A DNA stretch of 64,000 nt, from positions 158,827 through 222,826 of the forward strand of contig JAKFVQ010000024.1 in assembly GCA_021732085.1 (NCBI GenBank), read 5' to 3'. Numbering within the stretch: the first letter of the stretch is position 1; each line of letters begins with the position of its first letter. The translations under genes and the position numbers were made by a program. The notes below the pieces were generated by a model, which ran no database searches, was not told the origin of the DNA, and was given only the letters and a program-made list of their open reading frames with translations. Below are positions 26,587-35,224 of this stretch, piece by piece. Source of the stretch: Candidatus Obscuribacterales bacterium. GTDB lineage: Bacteria > Cyanobacteriota > Vampirovibrionia > Obscuribacterales > Obscuribacteraceae.

Positions 26587-27273
26587 TTAGTAGTCTTTCT
26601 TAATCTTTTCAACGTCGCCTTTTAGCCAGCTATAGCCAGGATCGACGTTTGAACCTGCGATATATTCGGCTTCAAAACTAACTTTATCGCGTTCGGATTT
26701 TGCCGGAAATGTAAGACCGGGGTTACCGTTTATATCGGCAAAAACACTCATGATCGATCGGCGGAAATCGGGATTGGGACTGCAAGTTATTATTTCCGGA
26801 ATGATGGTTCTGTTGCGATAAACGGTTATGCGAAGCACTGCTCGTCCAGGCGCATTGGCTCTTCCGTTCCAAATTTGGTAGATGGCTCCAGCTAGCTGTT
26901 TATGCCACTTTTCCCAAGCAAGAACTAGTTCCTTCGAACCCTTGTCGGCTCCGATGTCAAATCCTTTTGGCAGCCGAGCAAAATCCTCGCTTTGAACCGC
27001 GCCGCCTTTTAGGTTTGCGGTGTCCGCTCTTCCTTGTAATGGATCAGCAAAAGCACTGCTGTCAACCGGGCTCGAGCTATCTACCTGCCCCTGCATGCCG
27101 CGTTGAATTCGTGTCGGCTCTGCCGGGCGAGCGTGTCGGAGGCGATAATCTTCGGTTTCAATTCGACCCTTCAATGCTTCACTGTGCGCAGGTTGGATGA
27201 GATTGCCTAATGAACATGCAAGCATCATCAACGACATTGAAAGAAGTAAGCCTCTGGGCATTTTTGTTTCCAC
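26587..27273 (-). CDS. Exported protein with a TonB-C-like domain
   Basis: A protein of up to 228 residues with a signal peptide ending near IQPAHS, a polar linker (about 35-105) and a C-terminal domain containing WHKQLAGAIYQIWN and AVLRITVYRNRTIIPEIITCSPNPDFRRSI. That pattern resembles the TonB C-terminal fold used by many exported TPR-associated proteins. The start is GTG 27273 or ATG 27261. It begins four bases after the upstream TPR gene, so the two form an operon. Confidence 0.68.
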   Translation of the reverse strand: METKMPRGLLLSMSLMMLACSLGNLIQPAHSEALKGRIETEDYRLRHARPAEPTRIQRGMQGQVDSSSPVDSSAFADPLQGRADTANLKGGAVQSEDFARLPKGFDIGADKGSKELVLAWEKWHKQLAGAIYQIWNGRANAPGRAVLRITVYRNRTIIPEIITCSPNPDFRRSIMSVFADINGNPGLTFPAKSERDKVSFEAEYIAGSNVDPGYSWLKGDVEKIKKDY

Positions 27274-27276
27274 CGC

Positions 27277-28686
27277 TTAGAACCCTAGCAAAAGACTGTA
27301 TAGACCACCTTGCATGGCACCGCGCATTGCACCCCGGCTCATACCTCCGGGCATTCCTCGATTGGTCATAGCGCCCATAGCTGCTCCAGCTAAACTTGCC
27401 TGCACAGCTCTTCTAAGACGCGTGCTGTTTGGTGATGTTCCGAGACTGAGTGGGAAGCCGAAGCTTGCACCGCCAAGCCCCAAGCCCATTCCAGGAGCAG
27501 AGCCGAATCCGGCGATACCGCCTTCGAGGGCGCCATTGCGTCGCATGTAATTATCGGCCGCTGATACGCCGAACTCGTCACCGCCGCTTGACGGCAATCC
27601 GGCAAACGGAGTTATATCGCCAGTGGAGCCGCTGTTACTTGTTGCGGGGCTTGAACTTGGTGAGGATGGTGTTCTTGTGTCATTAGAGGCGATTTGCTGC
27701 TCGTCTAACTGTGACTCCGCCTGGTTTAGGGTCTGACGATACAAGTCTTTCTTTGGATCAAGTGCTGCAGCTGCGCGCAAATGGCGAACCGATTCTTGAT
27801 TATTTCCCTTGCCTCGATAAGCTTGTCCGAGCGCAAACTGGATATTTGCATCCATCGGATTTTTCTTTGCAAGATAGTTGAGCTTCATGATAGCTTCGTT
27901 GAAGTTGCCATTTTTGTAAGCCGTTGAAGCCTCTGCGGCAATTTGCTTATCGCCAGCTGTAGAAGGTCCACCGGCAAGATGGTCACGTTGAGGTGAGGCT
28001 GTGCTTGGAGCTGGATGGCTCTTTAATTTGTTTTGGACTGCGACAAGCGCGTCCTGAATATCAGGATCGCCTGGGCTCGTTTTTGCTGCGCTTGCGTAAA
28101 AGCGCTGAGCTGCACTCAAATCGCCTTTTGACTCTGCAATTGCGCCCAGGTTGTAATTGGCATCGGTATTGCGGAAGTCCATTCCCAGCACGGTTCTGTA
28201 TACCTTTTCTGCTTCTGCCACCTTTCCTTGGGAGTAGAGTTGCATTGCTTGCCTGAGCAATCCCTTCACTCTCTCGCCTGAATCAGCGACTTGGGGAGCG
28301 TCCAGCGGATCTGTAATTTCGTTTGCTTGAACTGCCGGATTATTTGGAGCTTGTTTCGGCGTAGGCGCAAACTCTGAGCGGTCCAATTCCGGAGCGACGG
28401 GCGGTAAATAGGCTGTGCCATTCATTACCTTTTCAATCTCAGCAAGGCGCTTTGATGTGTCGCCTTTCTTTTCAGGCTTTCCAAAGAGCTGCTTTTCAAT
28501 GTTTTGCAGGCGCTTTTCAATTGGTTGGGAGCCTTGTGCTGTTCCAAATAGGACCTGCTCGTATTCGCCAAGCTTTTGGTAAATGCTGACGCTGGGTTCA
28601 GCCAGCAGCATCTGTGGAAACGCTGCAGACAATAATGTTGATAGTGCTAACAAGCAGACTTTGTTTCGTGCTTGGCGGTTTTGCAT
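27277..28686 (-). CDS. Exported TPR protein with Gly/Met-rich tail
   Basis: A 469-residue protein with a signal peptide (VCLLALSTLLSAAFPQMLLA), an N-terminal region with two copies of a degenerate EKxLFG motif (YEQVLFGTAQG, IEKQLFGKPEK), Pro-rich linkers, and at least four TPR units around residues 135-320 (AMQLYSQGKVAEAEKVYR, NYNLGAIAESKGDLSAAQRFY, AYKNGNFNEAIMKLNYL, ALGQAYRGKGNNQESVRHL). The C-terminal 130 residues are Ser/Gly/Met/Ala-rich. The EKxLFG plus TPR layout recurs in this lineage as far as I can judge. The operon continues into the TonB-C-like gene. A scaffold role outside the cytoplasm is likely. Confidence 0.8.
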   Translation of the reverse strand: MQNRQARNKVCLLALSTLLSAAFPQMLLAEPSVSIYQKLGEYEQVLFGTAQGSQPIEKRLQNIEKQLFGKPEKKGDTSKRLAEIEKVMNGTAYLPPVAPELDRSEFAPTPKQAPNNPAVQANEITDPLDAPQVADSGERVKGLLRQAMQLYSQGKVAEAEKVYRTVLGMDFRNTDANYNLGAIAESKGDLSAAQRFYASAAKTSPGDPDIQDALVAVQNKLKSHPAPSTASPQRDHLAGGPSTAGDKQIAAEASTAYKNGNFNEAIMKLNYLAKKNPMDANIQFALGQAYRGKGNNQESVRHLRAAAALDPKKDLYRQTLNQAESQLDEQQIASNDTRTPSSPSSSPATSNSGSTGDITPFAGLPSSGGDEFGVSAADNYMRRNGALEGGIAGFGSAPGMGLGLGGASFGFPLSLGTSPNSTRLRRAVQASLAGAAMGAMTNRGMPGGMSRGAMRGAMQGGLYSLLLGF

Positions 28687-28862
28687 TTCGCTTGCCCCCG
28701 GAAACCATTGAGCAGAGACTTTAAGCCCCAAAGGACTCTAAATTCTCAACTGAACCCAACGACGATGGCGTATCATCGCTGTTCCTTAATTATGCCCGAC
28801 GCTTCACAATTAACCAAAGATGGGAATATCCAATTAATAATCAGTGTAATTGAGGTTGAATT

Positions 28863-29450
28863 ATGTTCGGAATGTGGGGCGCAGGCGGATTTCCCAGAAG
28901 ATGGATGCGCTGGTTCGGCGGGTTTGGTGGCGGAAAATTTTTTCAAAAACTGGAATTAAGTGACGAGCAGGTAGAAAAGATATCGGAGCTCAAAGAAGAC
29001 GCGTTTGCCAAGTTCGCTCATGGCAAAATCGACGGTATGCAATTGCACCAGCAGCTCTTTAAAGAATTATCGAAGGAAAGCATTGATAGAGAAAAGGTTC
29101 TTACTATTGGCAAGAAGCTCAAGGAGCACAAGGTCGAGATGACGGACCTTTTGGTGACCAATATGCTCTCCTTTTCCGAGCTACTGACGCCTGAGCAGCG
29201 CAAGAAGCTAAAGGGGATGGGCATGCAGCAATTTCTGCACGGAAGAAGCGGCGAGCGCGAACATGGGCATGGCGAGTGTGGACAACATGGTCATCATGGA
29301 CATTTTGAACATCACGAGCACCACCATGAACACGAGCTCGGTCACCAATGCGGGCATCATCTCGATGAAGAGGGTGAAGATCCTGAAGGTCCACCACCAC
29401 CGCCGCCCCCGCCTAGAAGGGGCGGTCCAGGTTTCGGAAGGCGCCATTAA
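28863..29450 (+). CDS. Spy/CpxP-like (LTxxQ) protein with His-rich tail
   Basis: A 195-residue protein. Residues about 28-125 are helical with LELSDEQVEKISELKEDA and the LTxxQ hallmark FSELLTPEQRKKLKGM, as in Spy, CpxP and CnrX-type chaperone or metal-sensing proteins. The C-terminal tail is extremely His-rich (about 135-170), then a run of eight prolines and a Gly/Arg end, which suggests Ni, Zn or Cu binding. Unlike Spy and CpxP it has no signal peptide; the N-terminus is Trp/Gly-rich. GAGG lies seven bases before the ATG. The 78-bp minisatellite begins 18 bases after the stop. Confidence 0.75.
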   Translation: MFGMWGAGGFPRRWMRWFGGFGGGKFFQKLELSDEQVEKISELKEDAFAKFAHGKIDGMQLHQQLFKELSKESIDREKVLTIGKKLKEHKVEMTDLLVTNMLSFSELLTPEQRKKLKGMGMQQFLHGRSGEREHGHGECGQHGHHGHFEHHEHHHEHELGHQCGHHLDEEGEDPEGPPPPPPPPRRGGPGFGRRH

Positions 29451-29468
29451 AAAGAAGGACTCCCCGAA

Positions 29469-30208
29469 ATGCGGAGACGCAGAATGCGGCGGGAGCATTT
29501 AAGCAATGATGCGGAGCAAACGCCGGATCGTTGTCCAAAGCGGAGGATGCGGAGACGCAGAATGCGGCGGGAGCAGTAAAGCAAAGATGCGGAGCAAACG
29601 CCGGATCGTTGTCCAAAGCGGAGGATGCGGAGACGCAGAATGCGGCGGGAGCATTTAAGCAATGATGCGGAGCAAACGCCGGATCGTTGTCCTAAGCGGA
29701 GGATGCGGAGACGCAGAATGCGGCGGGAGCAGTAAAGCAAAGATGCGGAGAAAACGCCGGATCGTTGTCCAAAGCGGAGGATGCGGAGACGCAGAATGCG
29801 GCGGGAGCATTTAAGCAATGATGCGGAGCAAACGCCGGAGCGTTGTCCAAAGCGGAGGATGCGGAGACGCAGAATGCGGCGGGAGCATTTAAGCAAAGAT
29901 GCGGAGCAAACGCCGGATCGTTGTCCAAAGCGGAGGATGCGGAGACGCAGAATGCGGCGGGAGCAGTAAAGCAAAGATGCGGAGCAAACGCCGGATCGTT
30001 GTCCTAAGCGGAGGATGCGGAGACGCAGAATGCGGCGGGAGCAGTAAAGCAAAGATGCGGAGCAAACGCCGGATCGTTGTCCAAAGCGGAGGATGCGGAG
30101 ACGCAGAATGCGGCGGGAGCAGTAAAGCAATGATGCGGAGCAAACGCCGGATCGTTGTCCAAAGCGGAGGATGCGGAGACGCAGAATGCGGCGGGAGCAT
30201 CCGGAGCG
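29469..30208. repeat. 78-bp minisatellite, nine full units plus a partial tenth
   Basis: The block beginning ATGCGGAGACGCAGAATGCG recurs at 29469, 29547, 29625, 29703, 29781, 29859, 29937, 30015, 30093 and 30171, exactly 78 bases apart. Units are nearly identical and differ only at a few positions: ATTTAA or AGTAAA after GGGAGC, CAATG or CAAAG, CCAAAG or CCTAAG, and single changes in GAGCAAAC and CGGATCG. Each unit contains two GATGCGGAG cores. Because 78 is divisible by three, several frames stay open, but the + strand frames are broken by TAA variants and none has a convincing start. Confidence 0.97.
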
Positions 30209-30210
30209 TT

Positions 30211-30249
30211 TAAAAAGGATGCTCTTGACGCATGCGCCTGAGCATCCTT
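30211..30249 (-). terminator. Intrinsic terminator of the DUF4383-like gene
   Basis: A perfect 10-bp stem (AAGGATGCTC / GAGCATCCTT, 30215-30224 with 30240-30249) encloses a loop that itself contains the palindrome CGCATGCG. On the minus strand it is followed by TTTTTAAA, a U-tract, and it lies about 30 bases after the stop of the minus-strand gene. It also marks the end of the minisatellite. Confidence 0.8.
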
Positions 30250-30277
30250 CGCGGACTATTCAGTTAAACGCAACCGG

Positions 30278-30739
30278 TTAGTGTTGAGTGGCTGCTTTCT
30301 CGGCTTTCAATCTTGCCTGATCGAGCTTTGTGTCGATCTCGATTTCTTGTTCGCGCGGGAAGAATCCTGCGACTAATCCTACAAGACCGAGCAAGAGATT
30401 TCTGACGCCGTCAGCTGTTGTGTATTCCAGTTGTCCTGGGATGATTTTTAGCACGTTGTCGGATGCTATATCGACACCACCTGCAGTGGCGTGCCCTGGG
30501 GTGCCCAAGAAGGTAACTCCGCCTAGCAGGGCGAACATGATACCTAAAGTGCGGCACATATTACGAGCCTGAAACTCTGTTCCCTGTGTTCCGAAGTAGA
30601 GGGAAATTGCACCCGCCACGAGCAAGAAGCCGCAGTGCAACGGGCTGAGATCCATTTTCATAAAGTCGTTATTGAAAAATCCAATCAGCGCAGTCAAACA
30701 TAAGACTGCTCCGAGGATGTTTGTGATGATCTTCATCAT
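30278..30739 (-). CDS. DUF4383-like four-helix membrane protein
   Basis: A 153-residue protein with about four hydrophobic segments. The order NILGAVLCLTALIGFF, SPLHCGFLLVAGAISLYFG, a third helix (GIMFALLGGVTFLG) and NLLLGLVGLVAGFFPRE, with a polar N/G/H pattern, resembles DUF4383. The C-terminus is a charged helix (IEIDTKLDQARLKAEKA). The start is placed at the tandem ATGs at 30739, where GGAG lies ten bases upstream. The function is unknown. Confidence 0.65.
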   Translation of the reverse strand: MMKIITNILGAVLCLTALIGFFNNDFMKMDLSPLHCGFLLVAGAISLYFGTQGTEFQARNMCRTLGIMFALLGGVTFLGTPGHATAGGVDIASDNVLKIIPGQLEYTTADGVRNLLLGLVGLVAGFFPREQEIEIDTKLDQARLKAEKAATQH

Positions 30740-30936
30740 GATGGCTTTTCTCCTGTACATCTGCTAACCGCATAGGTGACGGGGTCTTCGCGATGTTTGT
30801 TGCAAATATTCTGAGAATAGTCCCTCATTGACTCCGCGCGCCCAACCGTGCGCTCCCCGAATTGCTTATAGTGTGGGCGTCTCGGGGGCTGTCTTCGAAA
30901 GGGCGGTATCGAAAATTGATTCTTGTCGAACTCTTG

Positions 30937-31986
30937 CTAAACTCCGACTTTCGTTTGAGTTTTCAGATTCTGAGCTACTTTCGCAACGATCTCAGCGGCA
31001 GCTTTAATGTCCGAAGCTTCAATTCCATAATGAGTGACGCAACGAATGCCAACAGTTTCACCGAAGCAAAGCAACCCGGCTTCGTTGAGAGCAAGCTCTA
31101 GTGTTCGGTTTGACACTCCAGGCAGCTTTGAGCCTAAGAAGCACATATTCGTTTCCACATGCAGAACTTCAATGCCATCAATCTTTCGGCAAAGTTCAGC
31201 CAGTAATTGGGCGTTTGCATGATCGTCCGCGAGCCGTTCCACCATTGATTTAAGTGAAAGAATGCCGCATGCTGCAATGACGCCGGCTTGTCGCCAGCCG
31301 CCACCAACAAGCTTTCGCGCTCTTCTTGCTTTGGCTATGAACTCTGTCGTTCCACACACCATCGAACCAATTGGCGAAGCCAATCCTTTCGACAAGCAGA
31401 ACTGTACGCTATCCACGTGCTGTGTAATTGTTGAGGCCGGTACACCGAGTGCAACAGCCGCATTGAAGAGGCGGGCACCATCAAGATGAACCAAGAGTCC
31501 GTGTTGATCTGCCAATTCCTTCACCTCTGCCATATAACTTAGAGGCAGCACACGCCCGTACCAGGTGTTCTCCAGGCAAATCAACCTTGTCTTGGCGCAA
31601 TGTATGTCTTCTTCATTTATGCAGGACTCGATTTCTTCAATGTCGAGCGTTCCATCCAATTGCGTTTTCACAACCTTGCAATGGATGCCGCCCAGGGAGG
31701 CAACTCCGCCCTGTTCGTGAATATGGATGTGCGATTTGCTTCCAAGAATCACTTCGTGTTCTCGACTGCAATGTGCAAGCAGAGATACAAGGTTGCCCAT
31801 GGAGCCGCTGGCAACGAACAAAGCGGCCTCTTTACCTGTCATATTTGCCGCTAGTTCTTCTAATCTGCGAACAGTGGGATCTTCTCCGAATACGTCGTCG
31901 CCCAGGTCCGCTTTACTCATTGCCTCGCGCATTTCTGGTGAGGGGTGGGTAACTGTATCGGATCGCAGATCAACTATAGATTTCAT
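30937..31986 (-). CDS. ltaE: Low-specificity L-threonine aldolase
   Basis: A PLP enzyme that splits threonine or allo-threonine into glycine and acetaldehyde. The 349-residue protein starts VDLRSDTVTHPSPEMREAM and carries GDDVFGEDPTV, LENTWYGRVLP, HLDGARLFNAAVALG (PLP-binding Asp) and the Schiff-base lysine in CLSKGLASPIGS near residue 199. Length is the family norm. It sits about 105 bases downstream of the 3-hydroxyacyl-CoA dehydrogenase gene on the same strand and may be its own unit. Confidence 0.93.
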   Translation of the reverse strand: MKSIVDLRSDTVTHPSPEMREAMSKADLGDDVFGEDPTVRRLEELAANMTGKEAALFVASGSMGNLVSLLAHCSREHEVILGSKSHIHIHEQGGVASLGGIHCKVVKTQLDGTLDIEEIESCINEEDIHCAKTRLICLENTWYGRVLPLSYMAEVKELADQHGLLVHLDGARLFNAAVALGVPASTITQHVDSVQFCLSKGLASPIGSMVCGTTEFIAKARRARKLVGGGWRQAGVIAACGILSLKSMVERLADDHANAQLLAELCRKIDGIEVLHVETNMCFLGSKLPGVSNRTLELALNEAGLLCFGETVGIRCVTHYGIEASDIKAAAEIVAKVAQNLKTQTKVGV

Positions 31987-32090
31987 CAGGTGCTCCTATA
32001 AATAGATAGGTCGTGAACTGGAACTGGATTTCCTTAAGCTATGTGGACGCTGTGACAATCTGGTGACAGCAGATTGGGTGCGCGGCAGTA

Positions 32091-33317
32091 TTATTTGCTT
32101 AGCATTACTTGCTTGGTATCGCTCATTCTCTTTCGATCTAGTTGCTTTCGCCCTGCACGTACATACCGCTTCAAAAGCGGTGCCGGGCGGAAACGCTCGC
32201 CGTATAAATTGAAAAGCAACTCAAGTTCTTCAAGGCAATGGGCAAGACCAATCTCTTCAGCAATGGCAAGCGGGCCTTTACGCATTCCCAAGCCAGCCAT
32301 TAACGCTGGATCAAGATCATCAAGTGCGCAAACGTTTTCTTGCAGCGCTAGGAATGCTTCGTTAATCATTGGAAGGAAGAGTCTTAGCGGCGAAAATGGT
32401 TTGTTGTGCGGGCGGGCATTTGCTGAGATCAACTGCTCGAGTTCGGAATTCACAGCGCCACGCTTGCGTGTATCCGGATCATATACATAGAATCCGCGTC
32501 CCGTTTTTTGACCAAGCCACTGTCGGCTCACCATCTCCACCAATATTTCGGCGGGACGAAAACGTTCACCGTATTCTTGATAATTGAATCTTGCGACGGC
32601 AAGTCCGATGTCGGCTCCGTTCATATCTCTAAGTGCCAGCGGCCCTACAGGCATGGCGAAATCAACTGCGGCTTTATCGATCTCTTCTATGCCGGCAGCT
32701 GATTCCTCGAGGCACCACAGCGCTTCGGTCATATAGCGTCCGAGCAGGCGATTGACCAAGAATGACGCGCATTCTTCAACGCGCACAGCTAATTTGTCCA
32801 GCGACTGAGCAAATCTGATCGAGCGTCCTATAGTTTCCTCTGAAGTATCGAATCCCGGTATCACTTCCACGAGCTTCATCAGATGAGCTGGGTTGAAGAA
32901 ATGCAGTCCGATCATTCGTTCTGGGTGCTTGAGGTGTGATGCAATTTCCGTAATTGAAAGGCTGGATGTATTTGTCGCCAAGATGGTGTCGTTCTTGCAG
33001 TGCTTTTCAAGCTCGGTGAAAACTGCGCTTTTTACTTCCATCTTCTCCAGGACAGCTTCTATTGCTAAGTCGACCTCTGCCAGATCTTTGTAGTTTTCCA
33101 CTGTGCTGATCAGGCTCTTTCTCTGATCGGCCTCAGCTTGTGGAAGTCCTTTCTTAACAAGGGATCCGAGCATTCGATCTATCTTGGCAATTCCGGCATC
33201 GAGAGCTTTTTGGTCAAGATCTAAGAGTAGAACCTGAAAGCCGCTGTTAACAAGCGCCACCGTAATTGATGCGCCCATCGTTCCAGCTCCTACGACGGCA
33301 ACCTTGCGAATGTCCAT
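32091..33317 (-). CDS. 3-hydroxyacyl-CoA dehydrogenase
   Basis: Oxidises L-3-hydroxyacyl-CoA with NAD. The 408-residue protein has an N-terminal Rossmann fold (VAVVGAGTMGASI near 7-19), ATNTSSLSITEIA near 113 and the signature HFFNPAHLMKLVEVI near 139 with the catalytic histidine and glutamate context. Two C-terminal helical domains follow (VEECASFLVNRLLGRYMTEA and PLRLFLPMINEAFLALQENV). At 408 residues it has both helical repeats, longer than the roughly 285-residue Hbd type. No crotonase or thiolase gene is adjacent, so the pathway cannot be fixed. Confidence 0.93.
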   Translation of the reverse strand: MDIRKVAVVGAGTMGASITVALVNSGFQVLLLDLDQKALDAGIAKIDRMLGSLVKKGLPQAEADQRKSLISTVENYKDLAEVDLAIEAVLEKMEVKSAVFTELEKHCKNDTILATNTSSLSITEIASHLKHPERMIGLHFFNPAHLMKLVEVIPGFDTSEETIGRSIRFAQSLDKLAVRVEECASFLVNRLLGRYMTEALWCLEESAAGIEEIDKAAVDFAMPVGPLALRDMNGADIGLAVARFNYQEYGERFRPAEILVEMVSRQWLGQKTGRGFYVYDPDTRKRGAVNSELEQLISANARPHNKPFSPLRLFLPMINEAFLALQENVCALDDLDPALMAGLGMRKGPLAIAEEIGLAHCLEELELLFNLYGERFRPAPLLKRYVRAGRKQLDRKRMSDTKQVMLSK

Positions 33318-33358
33318 AAATACTCCTGCTCAAGCACGTTGAAGTGAAATGTAAACAA

Positions 33359-33383
33359 ACCACCCCTTGAAAACCTGGGTGGT
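33359..33383. promoter_or_regulatory. Inverted repeat upstream of the dehydrogenase gene
   Basis: ACCACCC and GGGTGGT are separated by 11 bases, 42-66 bases before the minus-strand dehydrogenase start. It could be an operator for a fatty-acid regulator or a leader hairpin. No regulator gene is adjacent. Confidence 0.4.
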
Positions 33384-33591
33384 AATTCTCTTTCGACACT
33401 AACTTACGATAGCTTGAAATCTGCTTGATACCGGCATTTGCGCAGAATAGATTTAATCACTTTACAACTATGTTTTTTACTATCAGCCTATAGCTTTTTA
33501 GTATCGTTTCGTTACAATGCTGTTCAAAGATAAATACAACCTAAATACCCCGGTACCCCCGATAGCTTGCTGAAATGCAGGGAGGCGAGCT

Positions 33592-33963
33592 GTGTTCTTT
33601 TACGTGCTTATCGCAGCAGAATTGACGATGCTCTACGGAGTATTCTGGTATCTCTTTTTGAGAGAACCAACGCATTTGCGCCGCATTGGTGCTGAGACTT
33701 GGGGCATGTATCCCCAATATCGAGAAGCGCTGAAAAACGGTTTCAAAGGCAGTCAACTTAAAGGTACTTGCGAGCAATATTTCGTCGAGGTTGCGCAAGA
33801 AGATTCCTCCAATCGACCAGTAATGTTGCCGGTCTATGACGAGATGACTCTTGACCTTCGCACAAATCACTACGTTCCAGTTCCGCAAAAGCAACAAACT
33901 ATCTTCGGTCGTTTCATTGACGATCTCGATGGACAGCTGAGCAATTTGAACGTTCGTCCCTAA
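33592..33963 (+). CDS. Hypothetical protein with N-terminal membrane segment
   Basis: A 123-residue protein starting at GTG 33592 with GGAGG (33581-33585) six bases before it. Residues 2-21 form a hydrophobic helix (YVLIAAELTMLYGVFWYLFL), then a polar soluble region containing RRIGAETWGMYPQYREALKNG and YDEMTLDLRTNHYVPVPQK. No family is recognised. It is a single-gene unit ended by the strong terminator at 34009. Confidence 0.68.
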   Translation: MFFYVLIAAELTMLYGVFWYLFLREPTHLRRIGAETWGMYPQYREALKNGFKGSQLKGTCEQYFVEVAQEDSSNRPVMLPVYDEMTLDLRTNHYVPVPQKQQTIFGRFIDDLDGQLSNLNVRP

Positions 33964-34008
33964 AGCTTTAACTCTGATCTCCAGTAAACCTAATCCACGT
34001 TAAACCCG

Positions 34009-34045
34009 ATGCACCGAGCGCGATCTCGGTGCATTTCTTTTTGAT
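34009..34045 (+). terminator. Intrinsic terminator
   Basis: A perfect 10-bp stem (ATGCACCGAG / CTCGGTGCAT) with a six-base loop is followed by TTCTTTTTG. It lies 45 bases after the stop of the upstream small gene and 55 bases before the OppF-type gene. Confidence 0.9.
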
Positions 34046-34096
34046 GTCAGGATTCATTGCTCATCAATAGGCGTTATTCTTATCAGGTCAATTGCT

Positions 34097-35158
34097 GTGC
34101 AGCCGCTTGGAGTTTTCTTCGTGACTCAAGGTTCCGCCTCAACAACTCCTTCCGTTTTGGTGGACATTAAAGGAGTCAAGAAGCACTTTCCGATTCGAAA
34201 AGGCTTATTAAACAGACAGGTAGGCGCCGTGCGTGCACTCGATGGAGTAGATCTTCAAGTGTTCGAGGGTGAAACGCTTGGTCTGGTTGGCGAGTCCGGC
34301 TGCGGGAAATCAACTTTAGGTCGTGTTGTACTACGACTGCTGCCGGCAACGGACGGCCAGATTCGTGTTCTGAACAAAGATATCGTTTCACTTTCTGACA
34401 AAGAGATGAAAGATTTGCGCCGCCACATGCAAATCGTTTTTCAGAATCCCTATGCCAGCCTTGATCCGCGCATGACGGTCGGACAAAGTATTGCTGAGCC
34501 GCTAGAAGTGCATCAAGTTGCTAAAGGCGATGAGTTGCGCAAACAAGTCAAAGAGCTGATGAAGTTAGTCGGATTGACAGAGTCGATGTTCGATCGCTAT
34601 CCCCACGAATTCTCGGGCGGTCAACGGCAACGCGTGGGGATAGCACGGGCATTGGCTTTAAGACCGCGTCTTGTCGTTCTTGACGAGCCTGTCTCCGCCC
34701 TCGATGTCAGCGTTCAAGCTCAGATTTTGAATCTTCTTATTGATCTGCGTCGTGAACTCAAACTGACTTATGTATTTATTGCCCATAACCTTGATGTCGT
34801 TCGCTACATTAGCGATCGGATTGCGGTGATGTATTTAGGAAAAATTGTCGAGCTTGGCGCTTGTGATGAAGTCTACGACCAGCCCCTGCATCCGTATAGC
34901 AAAGCGTTGATAAGTGCTGCACCGGTGCCGGATCCTGAGGCGGACCGTAGCAGCCGAATATTATTGCAAGGTGACTTGCCAAGCCCGGCTTCTCCACCGA
35001 CCGGTTGTCGCTTCAACACGCGCTGTCCGCTCGTACAAGATGTCTGTCGCACAGACGAGCCTGCACTTCGTGAAATAACGCCTGGGCACTTATCGGCGTG
35101 TCACTTTGCTGAGTCACTTTTGACGGTCACCGAGGAATCGGAAAAACCTGCAAATTAA
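34097..35158 (+). CDS. Oligopeptide/dipeptide ABC transporter ATPase (OppF/DppF type)
   Basis: A 353-residue ATPase of the peptide-importer family. Motifs are Walker A GESGCGKST, Q-loop IVFQNPYASLDPRMTVG, signature FSGGQRQRVGIARAL, Walker B LVVLDEPVSALD and H-loop IAHN. The C-terminal oligopeptide-transporter extension is present (HPYSKALISAAPVPDP, then CRFNTRCPLVQDVC), whose four cysteines can bind an iron-sulfur cluster in OppF/DppF homologues. The usual permease, binding-protein and OppD partners are not adjacent, so it is an orphan here. The start is GTG 34097, with AGGT eight bases upstream. Confidence 0.9.
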   Translation: MQPLGVFFVTQGSASTTPSVLVDIKGVKKHFPIRKGLLNRQVGAVRALDGVDLQVFEGETLGLVGESGCGKSTLGRVVLRLLPATDGQIRVLNKDIVSLSDKEMKDLRRHMQIVFQNPYASLDPRMTVGQSIAEPLEVHQVAKGDELRKQVKELMKLVGLTESMFDRYPHEFSGGQRQRVGIARALALRPRLVVLDEPVSALDVSVQAQILNLLIDLRRELKLTYVFIAHNLDVVRYISDRIAVMYLGKIVELGACDEVYDQPLHPYSKALISAAPVPDPEADRSSRILLQGDLPSPASPPTGCRFNTRCPLVQDVCRTDEPALREITPGHLSACHFAESLLTVTEESEKPAN

Positions 35159-35224
35159 TCTTGCCCGATATTTAATAAGGGAATAAAAGTAGTGTTGCAG
35201 CCTCAAGCTGTGCCGGAGATCTCG

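Noticed and set aside
29447..30130. A 227-residue minus-strand frame of repeated 26-residue units (CSRRILRLRILRFGQRSGV...) in the minisatellite
   Set aside because: The frame is open only because the 78-bp unit is a multiple of three. It has no proper start codon or SD site, and other frames on both strands are also partly open.
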